From assembly GCF_017798165.1 (NCBI RefSeq), contig NZ_CP059068.1, positions 3,472,001 to 3,536,000 on the forward strand: a stretch of 64,000 nt of DNA, given 5' to 3'. Position numbers and translations under genes: made by a program. Origin of the DNA: Rhodoferax sp. AJA081-3 (GTDB taxonomy: Bacteria; Pseudomonadota; Gammaproteobacteria; Burkholderiales; Burkholderiaceae_C). Of this stretch, positions 1 to 10,089 are shown piece by piece. A model generated the notes under the pieces. That model made no database searches. It had not been told where the DNA came from and saw only the letters and a list, made by a program, of their open reading frames with translations. Numbering within the stretch: the stretch's first letter is position 1; the number at the start of each line of letters is the position of its first letter.

Positions 1-912
1 GTATCACCCAAAGAGCCTTCACTACTATATGGCTTTGGGGTGCCAGTTGTCATTGGCCCAATGAATGGCGGTATGGACTACCCTCCTGCATTTAGGCAGA
101 TGCAAAGTAGAGTTGAGCGGTTTTCCTTGGCACTTGGTCGTGCTTCGGCGAACATCATGAATAGGCTCATCCCCGGCAAACGCAAAGCTGCCTGCCTGTT
201 GGTCGCGAACGAGCGTACTAGGCGTGCTCTGCCTTCCTGTGCGGCATCTACGAGGTGCGAGGTACTAGTAGAAAATGGCGTAGACCTAGCCCTTTGGCAG
301 GGCTCGGCCAAATCTGCAAAAGTGGTCCCGCCCCCAAGTGCGGTGACCCACTTCGTGTTCATGGGGAGACTTGTAGACTGGAAAGCCGTGGACCTCTTGC
401 TAAGTGCTTTTGCACATGCAGCTAAGTCATGTTCTATCTCTCTTGAGATTGTTGGAGATGGGCTACAGCGCGATTCCCTAGAGAAATTCGCGAAGACACT
501 TCAGTTGAGTGGAGCCCATAGAGAGTCCGGGAAAGTTCACTTTGCAGGTTGGCTCGGGCAGGCTGAGTGTGCGAGTTACATTCACGATGCCGATGCTCTA
601 GTGCTACCGAGCTTATTGGAGTGCGGTGGCGCAGTGGTGCTCGAGGCAATGGCGATGTCGCTGCCTGTAATTGCGACTAACTGGGGTGGCCCAGCCGACT
701 ATCTTGATGTGACCTGCGGCATCTTAGTAGAACCCTCAACGCGGGAGGCGTTCGTCGCAGACTTTGCTGAGGCTTTAAGAGAATTCGCTGAGTCCCCAGA
801 AAAAAGAATAGCTATGGGTTTGGCTGGACGAAGAAAAGTATTGGATCAATTTGATTGGGAAGTAAAGGTTGATAACGTCTTGAAGATATACCAGGCGGTT
901 GCACAAAAATAG
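1..912 (+). CDS. Glycosyltransferase family 4 (5' end cut by window edge)
   Basis: The frame is open from base 1, so the gene begins before the window; a GTG at 40 is only an internal codon. The visible part starts just before the motif GPMNGGM, common near the N-terminal domain of GT4 enzymes, and continues into the nucleotide-sugar-binding Rossmann domain (FMGRLVDWKAVDLLL). The C-terminal E-x7-E signature is ECGGAVVLE. It should transfer a sugar from a nucleotide donor to a lipid-linked or growing polysaccharide on the cytoplasmic face of the inner membrane. It is followed by a glycosidase-like lipoprotein and an ABC exporter, which fits an exopolysaccharide locus. Donor and acceptor cannot be told from sequence. 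Confidence 0.85.
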   Translation, partial: VSPKEPSLLYGFGVPVVIGPMNGGMDYPPAFRQMQSRVERFSLALGRASANIMNRLIPGKRKAACLLVANERTRRALPSCAASTRCEVLVENGVDLALWQGSAKSAKVVPPPSAVTHFVFMGRLVDWKAVDLLLSAFAHAAKSCSISLEIVGDGLQRDSLEKFAKTLQLSGAHRESGKVHFAGWLGQAECASYIHDADALVLPSLLECGGAVVLEAMAMSLPVIATNWGGPADYLDVTCGILVEPSTREAFVADFAEALREFAESPEKRIAMGLAGRRKVLDQFDWEVKVDNVLKIYQAVAQK

Positions 913-1102
913 GTTTTGAAAATCAGTTCCGAGCTCTGTTCGCCTGATTCGTGTTCGTTGAAAGTAATTTACTCGTGGCTTGGTAACCACTGGGCTCGGG
1001 TAGCCCTATCAAGATCCCCATGGAAAGGCGGAGGAATGAACTGCTGTATTAGCGAAGCATCATTAGTTAAAGTATTCAATCGAAACATGGAGGAAGCTGC
1101 GA

Positions 1103-3208
1103 ATGTTCACTAACCATTTGAATATCAAATTATTCATTCCTGTCTTGAGCCTGTGGGTATCGGCATGTGGCGGCGCACAGTCAGTAGGTGCGAGTTTTAA
1201 TCCAGTTGAAGTTCCGCAAGCGGTGACACCAGAGCAGAAACAACGAGCCGGTATTGGTATTGGCGGACTTAGCTACTGGGACGGTAGTTTTGCGATGGCT
1301 GATGTGGCTCGGCAGGCGCAAGTACGTGGGATGGACTGGTCGAATGACTTGGCTGTCGATTCCGATGGAAATCCACTTAAGGATTTTCAACTCATCTACT
1401 CAGCGCACAAAATTGGTGCAGGAACCTACAAGTTAAGTTTCAGTGGCCGTGCCACACTCTCTGCAGGCGGAGCCGGTAGCGTACAAAACCTAAGCTACGA
1501 TGCAATCAATAACATCACGATTGCTGATGTTGTGCTGGCCAATAACGTCACTGGAAATGTTTGGCTCGCTTTTAAAGACACATATCGCAATTCTACGTCC
1601 GCGAAAGGTGACGGGCTTACGAAAATTAGATTGTGGCGCCCAGGGTATGCGACCGACGGCTCTGCTCTGTTCACTACCGAGTTTGTGGAAGCAATGAAGA
1701 AGTTCAGAGTGTTGCGTGGGATGGATTTTGTAAGCGCTAACTCAAACTCACAAAGCAGTTGGCAGGATCGCACCAAACCCAGTTTTTTTGGTCTTACGGG
1801 CAATAGGGGGCAATCTTGGGAGTTACTGATTGCATTGGCCAACGCAACCGACCGCGATGTGTGGCTTAACGTGCCAGTAAAAGCTGACTCAGACTACATT
1901 AGAAAGCTGGCGCAGCTTGTGAAATATGGAAGCAACGGTGATCAGCCTTACACCAGTATGCAAGCCAAGCCGTCATACCCACCGCTGAAGCAGGGGTTAA
2001 AGGTGTATGTGGAATATGGTAACGAAATATGGAATGCAGGCGCAGGATTTTATGGGTTTGGCTGGGCTTTGGCTCTTAGCAATACAAGTAGGGGGGATAC
2101 TAACCACCCTATCGCATTTGACAGGGCAGAGACCAACCAATACACAGCCCTTAAACGGTGGATTGCGTACCGTTCGGCAACCATAAGTTTGACGTTTAGA
2201 GACGTATTCGGTGACTCGGAAATGATGACAACTGTACGCCCAATCTTGGCTAGCCAAGTGGGGAACAGGAATCAATACTTATCGGCAGGATTACAGTGGG
2301 CGCAGGCGTTTTATGGGGAAGTGCGTCAAACTGAGCCACGTAACCCAATCGCGCGTAAGCCAAGTGATATCTGGTACGGAGGCGGTGGCGCTGCATACTA
2401 CGGAGGTAGTTTTGATCCCAAGGATATCAATGCCGCGACCATGGACATGTATTTCGCAAGTTTGCCGACGGAGGCCTTCGCCAGGGATTCAATCATTGAT
2501 TCAATTTGGACACACGCATACGGTTTGAAGTATGTTGCCTACGAAGGAGGGCCTGGGCCGGGTGGAAGCGCATTGGGCTCTACGGCAGATGCTGCTATTT
2601 CGCCCAATTTCAATAACGATCCTCGCATGAAAGATCGCATGTTGATTGCCCAGGAAATTTGGGATCGGGCGGGTGGCGACGAATTGGTGTATTACGTATA
2701 CAGCGGTTCATCGCCTTGGAGTTTTTCAAATGACTTAGTGCAGCAAGTAGTTTCTGACACAAGTTCAATTAAGTTGCAGGCGATTGATGCGATCAATGCG
2801 AAACCTAAGCCTGACGTAACCCTAGGAAGCACAGTGCCTGGAGTCATTAATTTGAAAACCCCCGCTTCACAGGTAATAGGTTCAGACGCGGCCCCTTGGG
2901 CGTTGGGTGGAACGGTTTACTTGTTGCGGTCCACAGGCACAACGCCTTACTTGCTTGTGCCAATCAGGGCAGCATCGCCGGGAAACTATAAAGTCTCTCT
3001 TAACGTCAGCTCCAAGGTTACTGGATCAGTCGCGTTGTTTGTCAACGGGGCTACTAGCGGTTTGATAAAACTAGCACCCGATATAAACAACACCGTCACC
3101 GTTAGCTCCAAAGTGTCGGTTGCCTTGCCTGCGGGCCTATCGGTTTTGCGACTAGACAGCCCACAAGGCTCTGGCGATATCTTTGTCAAAGACTTGGTGG
3201 TCGAGTAA
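1103..3208 (+). CDS. Glycoside hydrolase-like exopolysaccharide lipoprotein
   Basis: The product is 701 residues. It has a lipoprotein signal (hydrophobic segment, lipobox VSAC with Cys22), so it should be membrane anchored and periplasmic or surface exposed. The centre reads like a (beta/alpha)8 glycosidase of clan GH-A type: Asn307-Glu308 in EYGNEIWN would be the acid/base and Glu481 in AYEGGPG a possible nucleophile. Residues of about 590-701 form a beta-rich domain resembling a carbohydrate-binding module. Start ATG 1103 is preceded by a GGAGGAA ribosome site. Neighbours are glycosyltransferases and an exporter, so it may trim or bind the polysaccharide made here. Family membership is inferred from motifs; proteins like it are often annotated only as cellulose-binding or hypothetical. 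Confidence 0.7.
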   Translation: MFTNHLNIKLFIPVLSLWVSACGGAQSVGASFNPVEVPQAVTPEQKQRAGIGIGGLSYWDGSFAMADVARQAQVRGMDWSNDLAVDSDGNPLKDFQLIYSAHKIGAGTYKLSFSGRATLSAGGAGSVQNLSYDAINNITIADVVLANNVTGNVWLAFKDTYRNSTSAKGDGLTKIRLWRPGYATDGSALFTTEFVEAMKKFRVLRGMDFVSANSNSQSSWQDRTKPSFFGLTGNRGQSWELLIALANATDRDVWLNVPVKADSDYIRKLAQLVKYGSNGDQPYTSMQAKPSYPPLKQGLKVYVEYGNEIWNAGAGFYGFGWALALSNTSRGDTNHPIAFDRAETNQYTALKRWIAYRSATISLTFRDVFGDSEMMTTVRPILASQVGNRNQYLSAGLQWAQAFYGEVRQTEPRNPIARKPSDIWYGGGGAAYYGGSFDPKDINAATMDMYFASLPTEAFARDSIIDSIWTHAYGLKYVAYEGGPGPGGSALGSTADAAISPNFNNDPRMKDRMLIAQEIWDRAGGDELVYYVYSGSSPWSFSNDLVQQVVSDTSSIKLQAIDAINAKPKPDVTLGSTVPGVINLKTPASQVIGSDAAPWALGGTVYLLRSTGTTPYLLVPIRAASPGNYKVSLNVSSKVTGSVALFVNGATSGLIKLAPDINNTVTVSSKVSVALPAGLSVLRLDSPQGSGDIFVKDLVVE

Positions 3209-3589
3209 GGTCAGCACGCATCCATTCCTCTCGAGTTCGACGCTTCTTGCACGTAAGTGCCTGATCTTATTAATGACTGACTTCAATCCGCAGACTATAA
3301 ATTGGGTCTCATCAAGTTTTGCGAAGTCTATTGGACAAACCCCAATGCGGCAAACAATGACTACTGAGCAGACGTTCTCTCGGTCCTTTGGTTTATCGGG
3401 GCGGTTGCCGTCTAGTGCTTTGTGCCAAATACATTATTTAGGACATGCATGTCTAATTGAGCTCCGGACATTGGCCGCTTGAGCGTGCCGTTCCCCAGTT
3501 CCAGTTCGTGCTGACTTTGCACAATAGAGGCATCTAATTCGATGTTAAGCTGAAACTCCCAAGGGGTTGTCCAGCTACAAACTATTTCC
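3209..3589 (+). other. Intergenic, no gene seen
   Basis: This 381-base stretch has no convincing coding frame. It contains one perfect 12-base palindrome, GACATGCATGTC, at 3442-3453. I see no intrinsic terminator behind the lipoprotein gene and no clear promoter for the ABC transporter gene. Confidence 0.5.
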
Positions 3590-5329
3590 ATGTTACGTTT
3601 GATTCTTGAAGTTTATGGCCATCTGAGCACACGCCGAAAAACACAGTGCTTTTTGTTGCTGGGACTAATGTTGGCCGGGGCCGGGGCCGAAGTGTTCACT
3701 CTGGGCGCAATCGTTCCCTTTTTGGGCTTGCTAGTGAACCCTGGTATTGCCGACCAGCAGCCTATTGTGGCTGCCGCGCTGGACGCAGTGGCGCCGTGGG
3801 TGGGTGGTACTCGACTAGCGGCCGCCTCACTTTACTTTGCGGTGTTTGCTGTACTGGCGGCCATCCTGCGGCTAACGCTCAACTGGGCAAGCATGCGATT
3901 TGTGTTTGCCGTGGGGGCGGATTTTGGCCAAGCAATTTACAGTCGGATATTGCAGCAGCCGTACAGCTACCATCTGCAGCGCAACAGCAGCCAAACCCTT
4001 GCTGCGGTGGAAAAGGTGGGGTCCATGGTGATGGGCCTGATGGCGCCGATGATGCAGGCCGGCATTTCCACAGTCATGGTGAGCGTTATCTTTTGTGCCT
4101 TGCTATGGGTCGATCCAACCGTGGCTTTGGGCGCGGGAGTAGTGTTTGGTGGACTGTACCTTGGTATCAGCGCATGGGCTAAGCGGCAGCTGCGCGCGAA
4201 TGGGCAGTTGATTGCAGACAAAAGCACCTTAAAAATCAAGGCACTGCAAGAGGGGTTGGGTGCCATTCGTGATGTGATCATCGATGGCAACCATGCCGTT
4301 TACACGCAGCACTTCAGCCTGGCAGACCGAGCCCAACGTATGGCGCAATCCAAAAACTTGGTGTTAGGCAATAGCCCAAAATACATTGTTGAAAGCATTG
4401 GCATGGTACTGTTTGTGTTGTTGGCTTTATGGATGGCTAGTGGCGCCGGTGGCGTGGGCCAAGCCGTTCCTACCTTGGGTGCTCTGGCTTTAGGTGCGCA
4501 GCGCCTTTTGCCATACATGCAAAACATTTACAACGGGTTGGCTAGTGCCCGCGGTAACACGGCGATAGCAGAGGAAACGTTGGCCCTACTCCAGCTGCCG
4601 CTTCCCTCGTCACAAGTGGACGCCGAGCGTAAAACTGCGGCGGCATTGCCGCAAGGTGATGCAGCGGCCTTGGAACTCCACGACGTGCATTTTGCCTACG
4701 CCCCCGAGAGTCCTCCGGTACTTCAGGGCATCAACCTTGCCATCCCCAGAGGGGCGCGAGTTGGATTTGTTGGCACCACGGGCAGTGGCAAAAGCACGTT
4801 AATTGATTTAATTATGGGCTTGCTCCCCCCGACTTCAGGCGAAATATTGGTGAACGGACGAGTGCTGCGTGCGGAAAATGTTGGTGAGTGGCAGCGGCGT
4901 ATTGCGCATGTGCCACAAGCTATCTTTCTAACAGACAGCTCGTTGGCAGAAAATATTGCGCTCGGTACGCCGCGCAATCTTATCGATCAGGCGCGACTTG
5001 AGTCAGCAATTAGGCAGTCTCAGATGGCTGAAGTGGTGCGGCGCTTGCCACATGGTCTTGAAACGCGCGTGGGTGAAAGGGGGATTCAACTCTCGGGTGG
5101 GCAAAGGCAACGTATTGGTATTGCAAGGGCGCTTTACAAGACGGCAGACATTTTAATTTTGGATGAAGCCACCAGTGCACTTGACAGCGAAACAGAAAAA
5201 TTGCTTATGGATTCTATTTATCAAAACAATCCTAAGGCAATTATTTTGATGATTGCGCATCGTCTTTCAACGCTTGATCGTTGCGATTTTATTTGCAAAG
5301 TACAAAATGGTAAGGCAGAAATTTCTTGA
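3590..5329 (+). CDS. ABC exporter, fused permease and ATPase (glycan flippase type)
   Basis: The product is 579 residues: an N-terminal membrane domain of about six segments (residues 20-320) joined to an ATPase domain. Walker A is GTTGSGKST near residue 395, the signature is LSGGQRQR near 501 and Walker B ILILDEATSALD near 521, followed by the switch histidine in IAHRLST. Layout and length match half-transporters of the MsbA/PglK type, which work as homodimers moving lipid-linked sugars or lipids across the inner membrane. Its place between glycosyltransferase genes supports export of a lipid-linked oligosaccharide. A lipid or peptide substrate cannot be excluded. Confidence 0.85.
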   Translation: MLRLILEVYGHLSTRRKTQCFLLLGLMLAGAGAEVFTLGAIVPFLGLLVNPGIADQQPIVAAALDAVAPWVGGTRLAAASLYFAVFAVLAAILRLTLNWASMRFVFAVGADFGQAIYSRILQQPYSYHLQRNSSQTLAAVEKVGSMVMGLMAPMMQAGISTVMVSVIFCALLWVDPTVALGAGVVFGGLYLGISAWAKRQLRANGQLIADKSTLKIKALQEGLGAIRDVIIDGNHAVYTQHFSLADRAQRMAQSKNLVLGNSPKYIVESIGMVLFVLLALWMASGAGGVGQAVPTLGALALGAQRLLPYMQNIYNGLASARGNTAIAEETLALLQLPLPSSQVDAERKTAAALPQGDAAALELHDVHFAYAPESPPVLQGINLAIPRGARVGFVGTTGSGKSTLIDLIMGLLPPTSGEILVNGRVLRAENVGEWQRRIAHVPQAIFLTDSSLAENIALGTPRNLIDQARLESAIRQSQMAEVVRRLPHGLETRVGERGIQLSGGQRQRIGIARALYKTADILILDEATSALDSETEKLLMDSIYQNNPKAIILMIAHRLSTLDRCDFICKVQNGKAEIS

Positions 5330-5357
5330 GCAAAAATATTAGGTTGGATTGGTTGAT

Positions 5358-6323
5358 ATGAATATTATTTCCAGTATTTATCGTCGGCTTTATGAGTTGT
5401 ACCTTGATCTGTTCTGTAAATATTCATTTGCCCACGAGTTTGGCCCAGTGCCAGCAACAATAAGCAACAAAGAGTTTTTTGTTGTTACTATGATCAAAAA
5501 TGATGAGATCTTTATTAAGCCTTTTGTCGAGTACTATACTAAATTAGGTGCCTCACATATATTTTTCATAGACAATGGTTCAACCGATTCGTCCGTGTCA
5601 ATCGTAAAGAAATACCAAAATGTTTCTGTTTACAAAAACAGAATGCATTTTGCAAAGCATCAGTGCAGAATTAGAAGGACATTTCTTAAGCGATATCTCT
5701 GGGGAAGCTGGGTTTTGTTTGTTGACTCGGATGAGCATTTTTATCCAGCAGGACCTGGTACTTCGTCTATGAATTCAATTTTGGCCCATTTGAATCAGCA
5801 TGGGTATACCGCACTTGCCGCTTGTATGATCGACGTGTTGCCGCGCCGCGTTAAAGAGGGCGACAGCCGTAAACTTGCTGATTTCTGTCTTTACCAGAAA
5901 AATTCAATAGAAATAACCCCCTATCCAATTGGTGAGTATTATTGCAGAGGCAATGTTGTACCTATCGGAGTGAATCTCTACAGCGGTGGTATACGAAAAA
6001 TAATTAATCCTGAGGGTGAATATTATTTGATTAAGCATCCACTTATGTTTCTCGGGGGCCAAATTGTACCGTTCACACACCCTCATTTCTGTGCCAACGC
6101 CAAACTTGCTGAATTTGTGCTTCCCCTTTTACACTACAAGTTCTTCGGGGATATCGCTGCAAAAATACACGATGCTATTTTGAGTGGAGAAAGATCAAAA
6201 ACATGGCTGGTGGAGAATGAGTACTTTTCTAAGAACAGTATTCAAGCGCATGTGGATGTGGTTTCTGATGTGGTTCCTGTAGATGTGGGTGAAATATATG
6301 ATTATCTAAATAGATCTTCTTGA
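5358..6323 (+). CDS. Glycosyltransferase, GT2/GT92-like
   Basis: The product is about 321 residues. Near the N-terminus it carries the pattern of the Glyco_tranf_2_4/GT92 group: TMIKNDEIFIKPFVEYY, then FIDNGSTDSS and the metal-binding DxD-like FVDSDEHF. No transmembrane segment is evident. ATG 5358 is preferred over TTG 5349 because the AGG-rich stretch near 5341 is better spaced from it. The gene is clearly AT-rich compared with ugd downstream, a common sign of transferred glycosyltransferase cassettes. It begins 28 bases after the ABC exporter and is probably cotranscribed with it. Sugar specificity is unknown. Confidence 0.75.
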   Translation: MNIISSIYRRLYELYLDLFCKYSFAHEFGPVPATISNKEFFVVTMIKNDEIFIKPFVEYYTKLGASHIFFIDNGSTDSSVSIVKKYQNVSVYKNRMHFAKHQCRIRRTFLKRYLWGSWVLFVDSDEHFYPAGPGTSSMNSILAHLNQHGYTALAACMIDVLPRRVKEGDSRKLADFCLYQKNSIEITPYPIGEYYCRGNVVPIGVNLYSGGIRKIINPEGEYYLIKHPLMFLGGQIVPFTHPHFCANAKLAEFVLPLLHYKFFGDIAAKIHDAILSGERSKTWLVENEYFSKNSIQAHVDVVSDVVPVDVGEIYDYLNRSS

Positions 6324-6440
6324 AGTCTTTTATATAGTGAAGTTGTGAGCAACATCGACGATGATTACCTATTTAGTCGGGCATTGTTTTTCGTTGTGTT
6401 TTTAAGTCTTTTAATTGAAGTTTAGTTTGGGGTTTTGCAT

Positions 6441-7763
6441 ATGAAAGTAACAGTCATCGGCACCGGCTATGTCGGCCTAGTTTCCGGAACTTGTTTGGCA
6501 GAGCTGGGAAACGATGTGGTGTGCTTAGATGTAGACGCTGACAAGATACAGGTGCTGCTGGATGGGGGCATGCCTATTTATGAGCCCGGGCTGCAAGACC
6601 TGGTGCGCCGCAATGTCGCTGCTGGGCGCTTGCACTTCACCACTGATGTGGCGCTGGCGGTGCACCACGGCACCATCCAGTTTATTGCCGTGGGCACACC
6701 GCCTGATGAGGATGGATCCGCAGACCTGCAATACGTGGTGGCCGCTGCCCGCAGCATTGGCCGCCACATGACTGACTACAAAGTTATTGTGGATAAAAGC
6801 ACTGTTCCTGTAGGTACGGGCGAAAAGGTTAAAGCGGCTGTGGCGGTAGAGCTCGCAGCGCGGGATGTGGGCACCCCCTTTAGCGTGGTGAGTAATCCCG
6901 AGTTTTTGAAGGAAGGCGCCGCGGTAGAAGACTTTATGCGCCCAGACCGGATTGTGCTGGGCTGTGATGATGACCAGGCCGTTCAGTACATGCGGGCACT
7001 CTACGCACCGCTACAGCGTAACCACGATCGTTTGATTGTGATGGATATTAAAAGTGCAGAGCTCACCAAATATGCCGCCAATGCCATGCTCGCCACACGA
7101 ATCAGCTTTATGAACGAGCTGGCCAACGTAGCCGACAAGTTGGGTGCGGATATTGAGAGCGTGCGCAAGGGAATAGGTAGCGACAGCCGCATTGGATACG
7201 ACTTTTTGTATGCCGGCTGCGGCTATGGTGGCTCTTGCTTTCCCAAAGACGTAAAGGCCCTGATAAAAACCGCGCAAGACGATGCAGGCATTGGCCTGAG
7301 AGTGTTGCAAGCGGTAGAAGATGCCAACAATGCTCAAAAACACGTGCTGAGTGGCAAAATTAAAGGGCGCTTTGGTACTAGCCTAGCCGGCAAGCATTTT
7401 GCACTGTGGGGGCTTGCGTTCAAGGCTAACACCGACGATATGCGCGAAGCTGCCAGCCGTGAAGTAATTGCCGATCTACTGGCCGCTGGTGCTACGGTTA
7501 CCGCCTATGACCCAGTGGCCAAACACGAAGCCGAGCGCATTTATTCCGGTGAGGCGAGACTTGGCTATGCCGAAAACCCCATGCTGGCCCTTGAAGGTGC
7601 CCATGCACTGGTGATAGTGACCGAGTGGAAAGAGTTCAGAAGTCCGGACTTTGATGCCATCAAAGCCAAACTCAAAACCCCGGTCATTTTTGATGGCCGC
7701 AACTTATATGACCCCAAACTGGTGCGGGCGATGGGACTGGAGTATCACGCGATTGGGCGTTAA
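6441..7763 (+). CDS. ugd: UDP-glucose 6-dehydrogenase
   Basis: The enzyme oxidises UDP-glucose to UDP-glucuronate with two NAD+, supplying an acidic sugar for polysaccharide. The 440-residue length is typical. The N-terminal Rossmann motif is [17 protein letters not shown], the central region has [11 protein letters not shown], and the catalytic cysteine is about Cys266 in GGSCFPKD. The C-terminal UDP-binding part has [15 protein letters not shown]. Start ATG 6441 was chosen over an upstream TTG at 6435. It is more GC-rich than the transferase gene before it. The function is highly conserved and the call is secure. Confidence 0.96.
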   Translation: MKVTVIGTGYVGLVSGTCLAELGNDVVCLDVDADKIQVLLDGGMPIYEPGLQDLVRRNVAAGRLHFTTDVALAVHHGTIQFIAVGTPPDEDGSADLQYVVAAARSIGRHMTDYKVIVDKSTVPVGTGEKVKAAVAVELAARDVGTPFSVVSNPEFLKEGAAVEDFMRPDRIVLGCDDDQAVQYMRALYAPLQRNHDRLIVMDIKSAELTKYAANAMLATRISFMNELANVADKLGADIESVRKGIGSDSRIGYDFLYAGCGYGGSCFPKDVKALIKTAQDDAGIGLRVLQAVEDANNAQKHVLSGKIKGRFGTSLAGKHFALWGLAFKANTDDMREAASREVIADLLAAGATVTAYDPVAKHEAERIYSGEARLGYAENPMLALEGAHALVIVTEWKEFRSPDFDAIKAKLKTPVIFDGRNLYDPKLVRAMGLEYHAIGR

Positions 7764-7989
7764 GTATTCTTCAATACTACGTGGTGAGTTCTATGTGAGA
7801 TCGCAATAGATTACGATTTCCGTTGCATCGCGATAGCCAATTTATTAAATTCCCAACCATCCGACCAAATACCCTTTAAACCCATACTGGGCACCTTCAG
7901 GGCTCCGAATATGTTGCCGGCGACGGGGTATCTGCCGGATTCAGGAGCAATGTAGATGCAAAAAATGGCGGCAGTCGCTCAGATTTCGC

Positions 7990-8007
7990 ATGCTCTATAG
8001 CATTTTT
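7990..8007 (+). terminator. Weak hairpin with T-run after ugd
   Basis: ATGCT and AGCAT flank a four-base loop and are followed by a run of five T. The stem is only five pairs, so this is a weak candidate for ending the ugd transcript before the convergent acyltransferase gene. A second AT-rich inverted repeat (AGTATT/AATACT) lies at 7763-7778 directly behind the ugd stop. The remainder of 7779-8047 shows nothing else. Confidence 0.3.
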
Positions 8008-8047
8008 GCACGAAGTCATTTAGGGTTCATGTGCACTACACTCCAAT

Positions 8048-9046
8048 TTATAAGGAGGATTCAATAGGTTTTGCAATTGCCTTCATTTGAAATTTATTAA
8101 GAACTCTTCTGCAAGGTGTTTCGACTAAATAATAAGAACCCAATCCAAAAATAAGTGCTCCCAAGAACATAGTGGGCATACCAAATTGTGGTATCAAGAC
8201 ATAAAATGGTTGCTGCCAAATGTAGAGTGAAAAGGATGCAATGCCAAAGTATCTAAATAGAGGGTTCGATATGAGTATTTTGAGTAAACTTGGCAGCCGA
8301 TCTAAAAATGTTACTGAGACAGCTAGTGCGGTAGTGCCAGCACTGTATTTTATGGCATCAGGAATAATATTAAGTGAAAGGACAAGTGCCGCGATAAACA
8401 ACAAGATTATGACATTCCCCGTTATCCTATCAAACCACATGGGTTTGTCTAAATATAAGCAATACAAACCACAACCCAACAAAATCCCCGCCGCGCGAGT
8501 ATCTGTTTTCCAGTAAACATCGTAGTAGCTTTTAGCTTCAACCAGTGATTGATAAGCGCCATTAAGCATGCAAAATACCGCCAAGGACAAAGAAATTTTC
8601 CAGGGTGTTAGCTTTATTCTTCGTACGACGAAAGCGAGTACGCCTAGAAAAATATAAGTATGCTCTTCAATGCACAGAGACCACGTGTGATCTACCGCAG
8701 CTCCAAAGAATCCGGCATTACGAAGATAGTTATAAGTGAACGTTGCTGCAGCAATTGCTGATTCAGGTCGTATTGTTATATCAGGTAGATACTGGGAAGC
8801 AAAATAACATATCAATATAAACACATAAAGTGCCGGAATAATGCGAGAAAATCGTCGCCAGTAAAAGCGAAGTAAATTCTCTTCACGTACAAAAAGTATT
8901 TCACCCATCAGCCTGCCAGACAACACAAAGAAGAGTTCAACTCCGAATCGGCCCAAATTAATATAAGGCAGTGACAGGAAGTGGCCAGCTAACACTGCAA
9001 GTATTGCCATGCCGCGCCAGCCGTCAAGAACTTCATTTCTATTCAA
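8048..9046 (-). CDS. Membrane O-acyltransferase, family 3 (OafA/YrhL-like)
   Basis: The 332-residue protein has about ten hydrophobic segments. The N-terminus MNRNEVLDGWRGMAIL has the family's R/D start motif, followed by the histidine of LAGHF that is important in this family, and DHTWSLCIEEHTY resembles the conserved WSL.vEe.fY block. Such enzymes acetylate or otherwise acylate polysaccharide or lipopolysaccharide sugars across the inner membrane. The start is TTG 9046, supported by AGGAGA at 9052-9057. The gene is AT-rich and points against its neighbours. It lies next to decayed insertion sequences, so acquisition by transfer is plausible. The sugar target is unknown. Confidence 0.85.
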   Translation of the reverse strand: MNRNEVLDGWRGMAILAVLAGHFLSLPYINLGRFGVELFFVLSGRLMGEILFVREENLLRFYWRRFSRIIPALYVFILICYFASQYLPDITIRPESAIAAATFTYNYLRNAGFFGAAVDHTWSLCIEEHTYIFLGVLAFVVRRIKLTPWKISLSLAVFCMLNGAYQSLVEAKSYYDVYWKTDTRAAGILLGCGLYCLYLDKPMWFDRITGNVIILLFIAALVLSLNIIPDAIKYSAGTTALAVSVTFLDRLPSLLKILISNPLFRYFGIASFSLYIWQQPFYVLIPQFGMPTMFLGALIFGLGSYYLVETPCRRVLNKFQMKAIAKPIESSL

Positions 9047-9133
9047 GGTATTCTCCTAACGGTCTAGCCATGTTTACGTTGAAACTGATCTTGGCCTTGA
9101 GCTGGGTAGTTCTTAGCCCATGATTTATGCAGC

Positions 9134-9480
9134 CTAATTACGCTGTGCCGCATGCCAGCGTTTCTCGTATTGCATAGGACCGAGGTAACCTAGCGTTGGT
9201 TGCAATCGACGGTGATTGTAGAAGGCCATCCACAGCTCATCACGGCATCCATGGCCTCGTGTCTGGTGGCGAGTTTCCTGCCGTACAGGCTTGCTGTCTT
9301 CAACCGTCCCCAGATGCTCTCAGTCTAGGCGTTGTGGCAAAACGCCGAGCCCGACCATTAATTGCCCGTCCTGCCCATTGATTAGCGCACGTCCAAGCCC
9401 TTAAGAGCGTTCTGGAATTTATGGTTGCAGTACTGCCTTCCCCGGTCGCTTTGGAATATCGGGGGGATTACCCATGGGCG
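9134..9480 (-). pseudogene. Remnant of IS3-family transposase (OrfB C-terminus)
   Basis: Read on the minus strand, 9480 to 9134 gives the end of an IS3-family integrase core: FQSDRGRQYCNHKFQNAL, then TESIWGRLKTASLYGRK, then after a frameshift near 9237 WMAFYNHRRLQPTLGYL and MQYEKRW. The frame is also broken by three stop codons (after DVR, GN and NA). No complete element or terminal repeats are visible. It is an inactive fragment joined head-on to an IS4-type fragment at about 9480. Confidence 0.85.
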
Positions 9481-9790
9481 CGTGGCGCCCGCATTGACAA
9501 GCGTATTGCGCCAAATCGTCATACAACGAAAGCCCATGTGGTGCAGGCGCCCAGCTGGGGCACGGAGATTGACTTCGATGTCGCGCAGGGATAAGCCGGA
9601 CGTAAGCTGGGCAAAGGCCATGACGAAGAACTGATCAGGACACGAGAAACTTTGACGTTGTGTTCCCCTCGGAGCTTGGCCACACAGCGGCGACACGTAC
9701 TCAGCGGCAGATGGACCATGAGTTGCATAAATACGCACTTGCCTTGGTGCACGGAGATATTTGCGGAGTTCCGCTCAAAACCTCCAAGTC
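9480..9790 (-). pseudogene. Remnant of IS4-type transposase with DUF4372-like N-terminus
   Basis: On the minus strand the sequence reads QLMVHLPLSTCRRCVAK, then after a frameshift QSFSCPDQFFVMAFAQLT, SLRDIEVNLRA and NTLVNAGATR. This matches the N-terminal third of IS4-like transposases carrying the DUF4372 domain. The rest of the transposase is missing: after ATRPW the reading frame passes straight into IS3 sequence, so one short open frame (9382-9738) is a chimera of two elements. Not functional. Confidence 0.75.
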
Positions 9791-10089
9791 TGACTTTCAA
9801 CGTTCAAATCGAGACCAGACTGAGGCTAGAAACGGCAGCTCACGACCCGCATTAGCTCGCTGACCGAGCACCGGCGCGGGGGTACGAAGATTTGGCACAC
9901 TCACCCAAGTGGTGTACACAATCGCCGGCCAACGGGATCCATTTGCTGCACAGGTCTGCAACAACGAATACAGGTGGTGATCGTCGGGCCATAAGGCAAT
10001 CGCAAGAGTGATCTGGCGCAAGCATTTGGGCACTGTGCAGCGCGCCAGGGTGTATTGCCACACATGCAACGCTTGCGCAAAGCCTGAAC

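Noticed and set aside
916..1113. 65-codon frame between the first glycosyltransferase and the lipoprotein
   Set aside because: No homology, TTG-type start without ribosome site, and it overlaps the real lipoprotein start.
3183..3482. 99-codon frame after the lipoprotein gene
   Set aside because: Overlaps the lipoprotein end, no recognisable motif and composition like non-coding sequence.
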